From assembly GCA_008360975.2 (NCBI GenBank), contig CM039182.1, forward strand, positions 17,394,324-17,458,323: 64,000 nucleotides of DNA. Reading direction: 5' to 3'. Source of the DNA: Lichenostomus cassidix (Eukaryota > Chordata > Aves > Passeriformes > Meliphagidae). Within the stretch, counting starts at the first letter, position 1. Every line of letters begins with the position of its first letter. Shown piece after piece: positions 13,401 through 26,500 of this stretch. The notes under the pieces are model-generated. The model saw only the letters and a list, made by a program, of their open reading frames with translations, had not been told where the DNA came from and did no database searches. The position numbers were made by a program, and so were the translations under genes.

Positions 13401-16400
13401 TGCTTATTTTGTTCATCTTTCCTGTTTGACCAGGCACATTCAGACCTAGGGCACTGTTGTGTCAGAGGCAGAGATGAAGCTGTGGGCCCTAAAACCTGCA
13501 TCAGGCTGCAGGACCTCAATTGGATGTTTCCTTGGGCAAGGGAAGCTCACTGGAGCACACACCAACACCTCCAGCCTTGGGAGGATAAAAACTACTGATT
13601 GTCCTACTAAAATAATGGAAGGAGCTTGTCTTTTCCCTCCTGAAGACATTCAGAGAGCAGCAATGCCAACATGAGTGAAACACACAGAATGACATCCCTC
13701 CCTTTCAACAGACCCCTCAGTTGGAAATATCAGTCTGGTACATCAGATACACCTTCAAAATCTTCACAAGTGCTGTGCAAGTTGCCCTCTGGGGACAACA
13801 CCCCATGTTCTACCTGAGTTGTCCTCACAGTGCACACCCACTTCTCCCCCAGGCTCAGAGGCACAGCACATTCACATCCTCTGAACAAAGACCCTGCCCT
13901 GATCACAGCAGAGGTTAGAAGCAAGAAGGTAGGAATGGCTCTTCCTTTAGGGATGCTGGGCTGTTCCCATTGCTTTATTTACCCTGCCAAAGTCTTTCCT
14001 TGGCATTTTTTCTTTAGAGTGAAATTTGGCCCTGGCAAAATGCTTAACTTCCGTGGTACCAACCTTGTAGCAACGCCATAGGAGGCAAGTGGAGACCTCG
14101 TGCAAACCTGTTACAACATGTCATAAGCTCAAGATGTAGCAACTTGCTACAAGAAATAAATTCCCGTACACACTTGTTTTTACTAGCCCTTAAATGCTTC
14201 TCATAGCTCTCATGTTTGTGAAACCTCTCCAACAGTCCTTGCTGGGGATGTCACTGGCTGTCCCCAGATCCATAGAGGCAGGCATGGGGTGTCCTAGGCT
14301 GCACACCAAAGCAGCATGCAGGAAAATCATATATCCTCCACATAATGACTGTATCCTTTGGTTTCCAGCATGCACATCTAAAAACTCTCATCTCCTCAGT
14401 AGTGTCTTGATAATGAATAACATCTGCTGGTCTTGTTTTGTTTTGTATGCTATTGTTTTCTTGATCTTCCATTGTGCTATGTGTCTGTGCACACGCTTAG
14501 GTTTGCTGTACTTTTTGGTTTTCCACCAGCTCACTGGTGCTGGAGCTGCTGTTGATTGAAGATCTGTCTCATTTTGATGCACCACACACTGGGGCACTGC
14601 CCTGCACCCTGCTCCTGATGCAGAGCCCACTTCAAGGTCCCTTTCCAGATTTTCAAATCCTCCATGCCTATTTATGCCTACAATGACAAATGATTTGTCC
14701 TTTTCATGAAAACAAAACAAGACAATAGATCCCACACTAATTTGCTGAACTATAGGAGCAAAGTTGTGACCAGAAAGTGCTGAACCTTCAGTCAAAGCCC
14801 AAAACAAAGTAAAAATAGGCACTAACTGCACCATATCCAAGCAAAATCTGAAAGTCACCCCTGTGCTCTCACTGCAGGAGCTGGTTCCTGACATGAGTCT
14901 GGTTCTTGTGGCTCAGTGAGAAGGCAGATCCCTGTCTTAAAAATCTAAAACAGTGAAACAGCACTATGGTAGATGCAGATGCTGTCTGTAACACACAAGT
15001 GTCCCTCTGAAATGTGTGCACCTGGCCCATAACATTCAAAAAATTAAGCCTTTACTCTGCAGTTAAATGGTATATGGGCTGTGCAGATATTCAGGATACT
15101 GTGCTTGCTGTGTGTTCCCAAAACAGATGTTGGACACCTCTGGAGCTCTAGGCCATAGTTTCTGAAACCATAAACCTCTCTGCAGCATAACCCTGATTTC
15201 TCATAGGATGAAGGAGCTGCTCTTGGAAAGTCTTCCTGCCTGCAGGCCAGCATGGCCACCACCTACAGCAGAGTGAGAGCAAAGGGGAAAAGGAAAAGAT
15301 GGAGGATTAGTTTAGGCAATGATAGTCTGAAGGTTTGACTGGAATTAAGAGTTGCAGGACTGAGTAGTAACCCTCAGCATTTTGTGTAAAGACTGGTTGG
15401 TTTAGATGTGTCTCTGTGCCCTTCTAGAGCGTGTTAGGGGTAGATCAGTGGAAAGTAAATATCCTGTCACAGGACAGATCCACGTGGGAAAGAAAAGTGC
15501 TGTAGTTCATGACTCCTCAGCCTGGCATCAAACTGGCTGGACTTTCCCACGTCTAGCTGATGGCCCTGTCTGTGTTGTAGACAGTCTGCCCACTGTGGGG
15601 GTACAGATGTGTGTCTGCTCTGCTGGAAAGAACAAGAAATGCCCTAGAGCTCTCCTCAAAGCCCTCCCACTCTAAGGAAGGAGGATGAATATCAAAATGA
15701 GATAAAATGCATGGGAAAATAAGGTTCATGGCTTACAACATTATCTTTTTTTTTTTTTCTTTTCCTTTTTATTTTTTTCCTTTACCTTTCTCTTTTTATT
15801 TATTTTTCTTGTTTCAAAGAGAGAGTAAGCAAGCATTTACCATCTTTCTTTTCTAAAAAGGGAAATGTCTGTTCCTACAGTGCCACCTTCAGTCCTTTTT
15901 TGCTTATAGTCTTAATTTTACCTAGACTGTTTCATTTTCTGAAGTTCTATTATTTCTGTTAGTGAAGGCCCAAATAAAAGCATTTCTGTGTGTTTCTCTT
16001 TGACAGTAGCTCATATTGATAGAACACTACCCTCTTCAGATCCAGGAGGTAATATCTGAACATTTCTGAACAGTGGTAATTGACTCTAGCATTCTGGACA
16101 CTTCTGGACTGACAAAGCAATCAGTTGTTTGCTGAGAAGGTAATGTGTAAGCAGGAGTAGGGGAGAATAAATGGGGCTGTGTATTGGTAAGAAGGTGGGG
16201 GTTTACCCAGACAAATGTGGTAGGTTCAGTGTATGCTGTATATAAGATAAGGACCTATGAACATTAATGGCTATAGTGATAATAAGAGTTAACAGAAGCA
16301 ATAACAAATACAGGTGCTTCTGTCAGAGGATCAAACAATGGAGTTATCAGTTATAACAAACATACACCTGCAAAGTCATGTGCAACTTGACATTTCACTG

Positions 16401-19400
16401 AATATGCTTATCCCTGGAATTAATAAATTTTATATGCAGATAATTCAGTGCAACTATAGCAACTGTTTTGTTAACAAATGCAAAAATAGAATCTACAAGG
16501 AATGGGAAATACATTATTAATAATTTTGGTAATTGGAACTGGTTTTTTACATATCTAGCAGATATCTAGTTGATGGCTATGGTTAAGTCAAAGAAGTACT
16601 GCATTAACATTTCCAGGATGTAAAGCCAGAGTCACACTCTTCTCCACACCACATACTGATAAAGAGGATTTGTGGTCAGCTTCTCAGAAAACAGAATTTT
16701 TTAAAGTTCATTAAGTAGAAATGTTCATGTCAGCACTTGTGCAGTGCTCACAGGGTCTTTTCCCCAGGCACTGAAGGTGGTGTTGCACATTCACAGCCTA
16801 TGCCAAAGGCCATGGCTGCCAGTGACCATGTGGCCTTCAAGAGGCCACAACATCAGGAAAGCTGAAGTTCCTGCTTCATGGCAGATCCTCTGTTGTTCAC
16901 TTACCTGTAAAGAAAGGAGGTGGCAGGAGCTTTCCAAGGAAGCTGGAAAGGGAAAGAGCTGCAGCCCCATGTCTTGGGCATTCCTAAGGCCAGAGAAGAG
17001 AGAAGTCAAGCGGATGCTGGTTTGGTAGTTGGATGTGAGAACTGTCTTTGTTTTATGGGGGGGTGGGGGTGTGGGTGTATTACAGATGTAAATTTATTCA
17101 GAGTGCAAAAATGGCTTCTGGCTCTTGCCAGAAACAAAGGTGAGATTCAGTCTGAGACTGAGGTATCTAAATTTAAGCACCTAATCACAAACCTTTATTT
17201 GTGAGTTCAGCATCTCAATTCCTATTGCTGTCAGTAGAGAGCTAAGCCTTGATTCAGCTGCAAAGTATTGGTGTCTGATGACATTAAGACTATCCTAGAG
17301 TTTTCTGGCTGGCCTCCAGCTGCTGCTCTAGAGGACCTAATGTCTCCTGTAGGTCCTGTGTCACATCTCCAAGCCCCATCTTGCTGCCTGAGGTAGCCTC
17401 AGGCTTCTCAGAGTTACTGCTTAGCACTATTAGTAAAGGGCAGCTGAATGGAGCTTCTCAGTGTATCCCCCACTGCGGGCAGACTCAGTCTGCAGACCCC
17501 ACCAGCTCTGCTGAATATCCTTCCCCTAATATTTGAGGACTGGATCTTCACCACCAATAGCGGGAGCTTAGAAATCTCATCTACAAATATATTAGATGAC
17601 TAATTTTAGTGTCCCAGGCTGAGTCCTGCCCAAAGCATTTGTCACTTGGCAACGCATATTCTATCTCATGACTCAGTTCCATCAGGAAGCTGTAAAAATC
17701 CACTTGCAGCAGGCACAGGGGAAGGGTCTCGCCTTCCCCATCTCCCAAGGGATCTCTGCTGCCAAGTGTGGGTGCTGGGGACCACTGCTACAACTAAAGT
17801 CCAGGGAGAGAGTGAGCCTGAGATGAGCAGAGCAAGAGGGAAGGATCAGGCTGCTGCCTCTCCTGGCTTCAGGGAACCCCTGGGGGCTCAGCCAGCAGGA
17901 CTTTGCTTGCTTCCAACTCTAGGCAAGCTCTGGGGAAGCAGTGGGACCAGCTGGGAATCCAGAGGTCCAGGCAAATTTTAAAAAGGGCTCTTTACCTGTT
18001 TTTGCTACTGGCAGTCATGAACAGAGGCAAGGGGGCCAGTTGGGCAGAGCTAGATGGTAGGTCAGCACCTCTCTTGCTGACAGTGCCACAGGCACTGTAG
18101 CATAGGAAATCCCAAGGACACTCCATGCGGCTTTGTGTGGACACATCTGGGGTGTGTGGGAAGTACGGTAAAGACCCAAAATGTGGATGTGAACTCCAGC
18201 TTGGGATGCCTTCCTGGGTCTGTCCCCTGGAGCAATCTGATAAAGCAGTACACACATGGCCAGTGAGACTGTGACTGCAAACCTCACGCATGTGGGTTTT
18301 TCCTAACTAATAAATTCATGCCTTAGTTGTCTCCTGCCTTGAAGCTAACATTGCTGTGTTCATGAGCAAATGAATGTGACACACTATTATTTCTATTTAC
18401 TAGCATTTTATGCCTACACTCCCCAGCATAAGTGGTTGAAAATGGTTTCTGGCACTGTTAGTTCAGACCTCAATGCAACTCCATTAAAACCGACTTCTTC
18501 TAATGGACTGAAACACTGAAGTACTTAATTTAAATAATTTAGAAAAGGAACCTAGAAATGGAAGCACTTCACCCAAATGCAGCACATGTTGCCAAAGGAG
18601 CTGCCAAGGCTCAGTTGTTTCCTCCCACTAGCCAGAGCCAATGCACCAGGTGACACCACCCCAAATGTGTGTCTGTAATCCCTGGGCTTCAATCCCCATC
18701 ACAGCTTCCCAAGCACACTTTCATGTTTTATCCCATCATGTTGTAAGGAAATGACTTCACATGGATTTTACCAATGATTACAAGAAAAAGCAAGGATTTT
18801 TTGCCTGCCAATAAAAAAGGACTTTCCCACAGTATATTACTACCAACATTCCACACTTAGGGTGGGGCTTCTAAAAAGTGCATCTAACTATCATCAGCTT
18901 CCAGAGGAGTAACCTTTCTCTTTGCTTCTCTGTATCATGAAAAAAAAGTAGAACAGATTTTTGTTTGTTTTTGTCACCAAAGTATGTCACCAAAATATCC
19001 ACATATTTGCTATGAAAGTGAAGTTCTGTTCTAATATTTTTATCCAAAACATGAGAATAACAAAGTGTCATTCACAGATGGCATCTGGTGTAAACTATTT
19101 TAAGACCATATTTAGAAAAGGGACTGAAATATCTTTATCTACTGCTTTAAGGCTCTCTCATTGATAAAAGGTTTATTTGCATTTATCCTGCCAAGTACAT
19201 TCTGAACTCCACAGTACAAAACCCCTGCCTGTTAATTGACATGGTATTTGAGCTTCAGATTAATATCCTCCTGATTGTTCTCCTGACAGAACTCTAATGA
19301 ACCAAACAGAGCAGCTTTGCCTGGGAGGAAACTCATAAAACATGAATTGGAGAGCCAGTCCATAAATAGAAGTAGCTCAGATTGTATATCCAGTCCATCA

Positions 19401-21949
19401 CAGTATTAATGAAGTTCTCATCCAGGAAAAATGAGCGCACCCACTTCCTGCTGGAGACATTCATCCACCTTCAACTCAGCCCACTTGCTTCTTGGAACTG
19501 ACATTAATTCTAAACCAAACTGATGATCTGAAGCAGGGTGACTGCTTGAGTTGCTTTGGTTTTGGTTTTTTAAGTGTGGGGGAACATAAGCCAAATGTTT
19601 TTTCCTTAATTTCTCAGTAAAAAGTAAAGTGAGTAGAGTAAACACAGGCAAATCCATTTAAGCACAAAAGCAAGGCATCCCAGGAGAGCACAAATGAGAG
19701 CTTATATAAGAGACATTACACACCTCATCATGGAATTCAAAATATTTGACAAGGCAAAGCCTGTTGAGATCTGTAAATAAAGTATGAATGTTGGTGCTTC
19801 AAGGCAAAAAACGAGAACAAGCAGATACCGAAAGATACAAAGGTGAGTTTAAGATCCTCCATCTAAAGTCTTTTAAAACACTTTAGAGGTTTCCAAGTTT
19901 TTCAGTGACATCCTGTTCATTCAGTGAAGCAAAATGCTGAGCAAGTAAGAAACAAACTGGATTGCTCAAAGTGTAGAAACACTGCAGTAAAACGATTACC
20001 TTGGTATGTTAAGTGTCACTGTAGAACATAAAGCTATTTGGCTGGTGCTTAAATGAATGCAAGAGGAATTTATTAACATTTTTATGAAGGATAAATACAT
20101 TCTTGCTTACAATTTAGCAGCAAGGTGATATTGATAAAGGTCTAATGGATGGAAGTGTCTCATGACTGAACATTTTGTGTGCAAGGTTGCTAAGACAGGC
20201 TGTGCAGTCCTTAGTCCTGCAAGCAGATCTGCTCACTTTGGTGGGATAGCAAAAGCCTGCATCCCTTCCACTTTTACATACATTCAGAGCTCAGGAAACT
20301 CAACAATCTCAGCAAGGAGAGACAGCAGCATTCTCAAGAATACCACACTCACACCCCTGCTACAGCCTGGTGTTGTCATTGCCAAAGACACCACAAACAG
20401 CTCCTAATCTCTCAAAATGTAATCAAAGCTGAGTTTCAACAGAGATTAGCTGAAAGCTCAGCTCCAGGGCACTTTTTGAAGATGAAGGGCTCAACAAAAC
20501 TCCCTTGCTTTCAAAATTCAAACCTGCTGCAACATAATATGAGCAACAATTTTAAAGCATTGACAAAGGACAAACTAACTGATGAAACTGCCTGTTTCAA
20601 TATTAGTAGAAAAAAACAGGCCATATCTTTACTTGTAACAGTTTTTGCTCTTCATATTTTAAAAGTACATGTTTGTCTAGCAGAGCATCACATAGTATTC
20701 TATTTCTATGCCAATCACAGTATCACACAACAGAGCACTAATGGCGAAACAGTGCATATCAGATAACATACAGATTTACCTTAATGTAAGAACCTTACAG
20801 TACACTCACATAGTTAATCTGTTTGGACTATTAGCAATCTAATATTTCTTGATTCATCATGCTTTTACAGGAGGTTACCACTGATTTTAATGCCACACAG
20901 CCCTCTAGATAACGGAAATTAATATTCTCATAATATAAAATAATAAAATCATATAATAAAATAATATATAAAAAACCCCTTTGGTGTTATAGTGAGTACA
21001 CAGCACAGAGTTACTGTAATTTGTCTAGCTTTGTGCAATATGAACCAAAGAAACATTCCCTGCAAAGTCTATCATGTTTTATAAAGACAAATATAGAAAG
21101 ATATATGAACTTGGCAGCAGAATAAACTGAACAAATAATTTTGCTGCAGGAAGTCTGTGAGACAAATGCTTGCATGTCATTGCTAACTTGGATTGGGAAG
21201 CCCAGCTCATCCCTCTTGACACAGGTCAGACAGCTCAGGACTGTGACCCTGATGGGAGGAGGAAGTGAGTATATGTTGGACAGATTGCTTTGTCCTCTTT
21301 CTCTCCCTCCCCAAGGCAAGAAAAACATCTAAAAAAGTTTAATCCTGTCATGAGGTAAGAAGATCACATACAGAGGAGAGAAAGTTTCACCAAAAAGCCA
21401 CTTTCTTTGATCTCAGCAGCAATTGCATGTAAAAGGTTTGTCTGTGGTTTGGTATGTAACTGAGCTGTCAATTCAGAATGGGACTATCTCTGTATTCCCT
21501 GCTATAACAGCACCTACAGTTAAATTGGTCACAGGACTTTGCTACACTATTTCTCCTGAGACAGACCCTAAAACATATCCACTTCACAAATTTTAACCAT
21601 TTTAGAAATCAGCCACATATGCAGGGTTTGATACAAGAGACCAAAAGCATAAATTTAAAACCAAACCTGCAGGTCATTCCCTACAGGCAGGCAGGCAGGC
21701 ACCCTCCTCCTGGTTTGGCTTTGTCTCCCCCAGGTTTGGCAGACCAGGACTGCCAGTCCTGGGCCCTCATCCACAGCACTCCAGTGCCAATTCATCACAG
21801 TTTTGCACTGAAGCATAATCACATGCTCTGGTTTGTTGTGAGTTCCTTTCCTAAAAGCTTGTCTGATTCAATCTGCATTTGACTCTCGACAACCATCGAA
21901 CTGATGCCTTAGAAAACCATCCACATTAACTCGTATGCCTCCCTTCTGA
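10421..21949. other. Non-coding DNA, no gene recognised
   Basis: About 11.5 kb of AT-rich sequence with only short ORFs and no recognisable protein or RNA gene. Low-complexity parts include a T/C-rich tract at about 15744-15813, an AT-rich run at about 20930-20977 and a (GGCA)4 run near 21685-21701. Parts such as 12640-12980 look compact and information-rich, but no function can be read from them. Confidence 0.6.
15744..15813. repeat. T/C-rich low-complexity tract
   Basis: About 70 bp almost entirely T with scattered C on the plus strand, interrupted by a few A. It has no regular period. Confidence 0.7.
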
Positions 21950-23560
21950 GTGGTGCTAGGGAATGAATCCCTTACTGACTATGTCTGTACTTAGAGGGAT
22001 GGATTTTTTCTTGTAAGCATTACCTCATGATTATTGACATTGAATTTCATGTGCCATTTCATTAATCAGTCATCTCTGCAAATCTGCTTGGATAACTTCA
22101 GACTACTCTGAGAAAATATTCTGGTTTAACATCTGTATTGCTGCTGCTCATTTCATTATTCAAATCTTCTTACCATATCCTTTATGTCTTAAATGGCATA
22201 GTCATAAGCCCAAATCAGGTTATAACCCACAAATAACCTCCTGTTTTCTCCAGCACACAGCCATGGAACACCTGAACATGAAGCAGGCTCAGTCAGAGTC
22301 CTCCTCCAAAACCCCATGCCCTACACTCTCCTCCCCACTGTGCCTTGTCCCTGTCCTTTACAGCATGCCCTCCTTTCTCCTGGGTGCCATAGGGTACAAA
22401 CCATGGGGATCCATCAGGGCAAGCTGAGGCCCAGAGCACTCATCAACACACATTAGAGCTAGACCCATGACATTTCCATCCAACCTGCAGCATGAGGTGA
22501 CAATGGTAAAGCTGGCCCAGGCCAGCCACACAACATCTTTGAAAGAGAGAGGAGCACTTCACTCTGGCTGTCCCTATGTGTCTGTCCTTAGGGATATCTT
22601 TGGTATCAGGTCCTTGCTTTTTTGTCTTGGGCTGCTGATGCAGACAAGGATCCCTGGAAAGAATCTCCTTATGTTTGAGAAGGGAGATTCCTTCCATCTC
22701 CCACTGTCTTTTCAATTCTACCAATGCTCTTGGTATGGATGTCAGACTTCTTAGTCCATAGTTTTTCAAATTATTTCTCAATCCCTTTTTTGTAGACTGG
22801 TGTCTCATTTGCAGCCTTCCATTATTTTAAGTGCTTTAAGCAATAACTCAAACAGGACAATTGCAGTTCTCTAAAGCTCCTGCATGAATTTGTTCTGGTC
22901 CTGAGAAGAGATTAAATTCAGTTGCTGATTTATTCCAGTCATTTACTCATACTCATCTCTTGCAAAGAATGACCCCAGCAGGAGCCTCACTGACCTCTCC
23001 TGTAACCAGCACTAAAATAAATACATCACTTAGTGCTGCTGCAGGTCTTGTTTTCATAGGGTGCCTTTTCTACACCTTCATCATGTATTGGTCCACTTGA
23101 CTTTCTGGTCAGCTTTCTTTTTGATGTTTTATAGCAGCTTTCACACCTATATCCTAGCTCCCCCTCTGCACCCTCTCTGGCCTACTTTGCTGCAGTGGGA
23201 CACTCAGTTTGCTACATTTTATGATCTTTTTCATTTTCCTTGTTCAGATATAGACCTCCACCTTTTAAAAAATGCTTTTGATTTAACTTAGTGGTTTCCA
23301 ATGCCTTGATATTTGATCATGATGACATTTTGTTTTCTTTTCAGTTCTTTAAAAACTCTTCCCTAGGAGGTGGTACACATTCATTCCATACTTCTAAAAT
23401 GGTGTTCTGGAGCAGTCTCCACACTGCCAGCACACATTTCCCAGTTTATTTAATCTCCTGGTTCCCTAAGTACTATCTTACTGATTTATTGCAGTCCTGC
23501 TTTCCAAAAATCCTAAGTCAGCTGCACATATTGTCTCAGATTTTTGTTGTTTAAGAACAG
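21950..23560 (-). mobile_element. Degenerate CR1-type LINE, reverse-transcriptase region
   Basis: Read on the minus strand, several separate blocks match ORF2 of amniote CR1 LINEs in the correct order. From 5' to 3' on the minus strand, these are the blocks near 23480-23330 and 23270-23230, the stretch near 22830-22740 that corresponds to the conserved RT segment resembling 'NVTPIFKKG', and the stretch near 22075-22020 that corresponds to the 'MADEIQCQ'-like region near the C-terminus. The middle (about 22200-22730) is too diverged to follow. Frames are riddled with stops, so it is dead. The divergence suggests an old insertion predating the classic avian CR1 copies elsewhere in the window. 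Edges are approximate. Confidence 0.6.
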
Positions 23561-26500
23561 AAAAGCTACACTAATTTGAAACACTGTCTTCTCATGGGAA
23601 TGACCCCAGAGACATGGACTCTTATCAGAGGATCCTAGTGAAATCAATGGACTAGCACAAGATAGGGCTTTGAGGAGCAGAGCCCCGCTTTTTCCCTAAA
23701 AAATCTAAGATTTTTTTCATATTGTCTTCTGTGCCTTCACTGTGTTCCTATCTCCCACTTGATTTTGGATATTTGCACACCATAATAATAATTATTTTAT
23801 TTTAATAGCATAAATTAGGCACAAACTTTTTATTCAAACTTATGGAATATTTATTCTTAAGGAATCTTAATTTAAAAATAGTAATATAACAGAAAGACAT
23901 GTAATTAAGAATGAAATTTAATCTCTTTCTAAGGAGTAAATCTGTTTTCTACTGAAATTTGTATCTACTACACACAACCTAAATTGCTCCTCTCAAATAA
24001 CTATTTCAAGTGATCATTCATTAATTGCCATTTCCTCAGGATACAAAAGCTTGCTGTGGACTGAAAGAGAAAAAAGGTTTAATGAGGCCTGCTGTTCACT
24101 CCCATGACTCTCTTCCTAACGGGCATGAAAGCAATGGCCACCTGAGCTGCTGCTGTACAAATGGAGGGTAGCAACATCCTGCAGCAGAATGTGAACTGCT
24201 GAGGTGCTCAGTTTTGCCTCTTGGGGTTCTGACTTTAGCAACTATGCCTGTGAAAGATAAGAGGCAATTTTTATCTCCTGAGTCTGGAGGGAGTGCAGGA
24301 CTGTGGCTGTATCTGAACTCCTAAGCTCTCAAATCCCAGATGACTCCAGTGGGAAGAGGCTGAGGTGTAGCTCAGGTCCCCTTTGGCCCACAGGCTCCTG
24401 TCACCTTCCTGCAGAAATCCAGACCCTGCACAGGGACAGTGCACACTTGGATCTTCATTCAGTGGAATGTTGGGACACAATAGGACATAGAGGCAGTCCC
24501 ACATTCTGCAAGACACTCTCAGGTACTGTGCTTGTCACCTAACCTGAGCACAAGATAGAAGATAGGTTGGGGCTGTTCTGCTTCATGTCACACTGCTCCA
24601 GCACAGCGTGGATCATCCACCCAGAACACAGGAAAAGAAGCACAAATCTGATCCACCATCCTGGCCCCAGTCATGAGGTACATGTCCCTGCAAAGAGAGC
24701 AGAGTCACGGCAGCAGCTCAGGGACACACAGGGAGCTTGCATTGAAAGTGGTCCTGAGTAAGGAGACACATTGGCTTTGCAGCTCCTCCAGGTCAATAGC
24801 CTGCATGCATGACCCACTGCCCTGATTTTCTTAGCACACTGGTGTAATTGTGATTTGTCTGAACTCAGTGAAAGCTGAAACAGATAAGCCAGAAAAACTG
24901 AAAAGTGACTTTTGCTTTGTGAGCCTTAATTGACCTTTCCCCCATGCAGCTAATGGTTCCCATGAGCTTTGTAGTGTGTTGTTGGTTGTCATTACTCTGT
25001 GAGCTGTCCTTCAGGGTGGTCTGTGTCTTCTTCAGTTTCAACAGAAATCCTGTGTGCTGGTTCCTGCCCTTCTTTGGAAAATAAAATCTGAAACAGCAGC
25101 CAATGTCCCACTGACCATGCATAGCAACCAGCAGATTTCGACTCCTGTTTCAAAATTTACATTGAAACCAGAACAATGACCTCAGGGGCAGGCATGTAGG
25201 TCCAACTGCACAGGAGAGGTTTGCTTCTTTTTTCACAGATGTGTAAAGGCAGCTCAAGTCAACCAGATGTGTGACTCCCATCAGCTGTGACAGAATATAT
25301 TTTCAGGTGTATGGTCAGGTTCCCAGGAGTCCCCATGAATCTGGGCTTCAGCTTGCAAAGCCACCTGTTATTCAAAAAGGAAGTGGTTTCAGCTGCTCAC
25401 ACAAGGCAGTACCAAAAGTGTGCAAAAGAGGATTACAGAAAATGTCACTGCAATCCTGCACATCCCTCAAGTCCCCTCTCAAACAGGTTTTGGTTGTTTC
25501 TTTTGAAATTTATCTCAGTCTTCTACAGAGATAAGAATGGGAGACAATATTACCAGGAGCTGGTGAGTTTGTTCAGTTTGAGATCTAAGTAGAGAGGAAA
25601 ATAAAAGTTGATTGTTTGTCAGCTCAACCTTTAGTACTTAAGTCCCTAATACAGCACTAAAATTACTCTATTAGGGAAGGAAAAAAACCCATTATCATGG
25701 AATTGAAGGTTTGATTTCTCCCAATGTACATACAACAGAAGTTTAAACTTGGATGCATTTCAAACAAGGACAGAGAACACAAATAGCCCAACAAAGCTCT
25801 TAAAACAAGCTGAGTAAGAAGTCTATCAACCACAACAGATTAGTTAAGGTTTATCCTAAAAATCCCTTCACTAATTTTATTCCCCCTACTAATAGAAGGT
25901 CCAGTAGAGATGCCCTGAGAAGGCAATTTTAGTTTTTACTCACATTTTCATGATCATGCTGCAGGTAGGCTGTCAGGTGGATTTAAGATTAAACTGCTTT
26001 TGAACACCAAATCTATGTGATTTACAGGAATGAAAAATGCTAAGGTTACAATACTTTGGCTCTACATTTTCCAGAACAAAATAAAATTGCACAACAGGAC
26101 ATGTGTTCAAAGATCTGTAAATATTAAATCTCAGTAAGCAAATCACACAATTCAAGTTTCAGTGGAGAAGAACCACCTGGTGCTCAAAAGCTACAGGCAT
26201 ATCCCAATGAGTTAAATTAAAATATCTCAGCTCAGAAATTACAACAAAGTTTTGCTTTCTGTGGCCATCCTCCTGTACTTCAACCAATCTGGCAGGAGTT
26301 TTTGAATACAAAATATTAGTATCAAATTGCATCAGAAAAGTCAACAGAGGAAAAGGAATTTATAAAAATCTCTACGTGTTTCTGCACTATCTACAATAGG
26401 AAAATCAGTCCTTTAACACCGCGTCCAATTATTTGACCACAATGTTTTACAGAGCTGGTTTATGAAAATAATTACTCAATATTTATGTTTCTTTCCAGTT

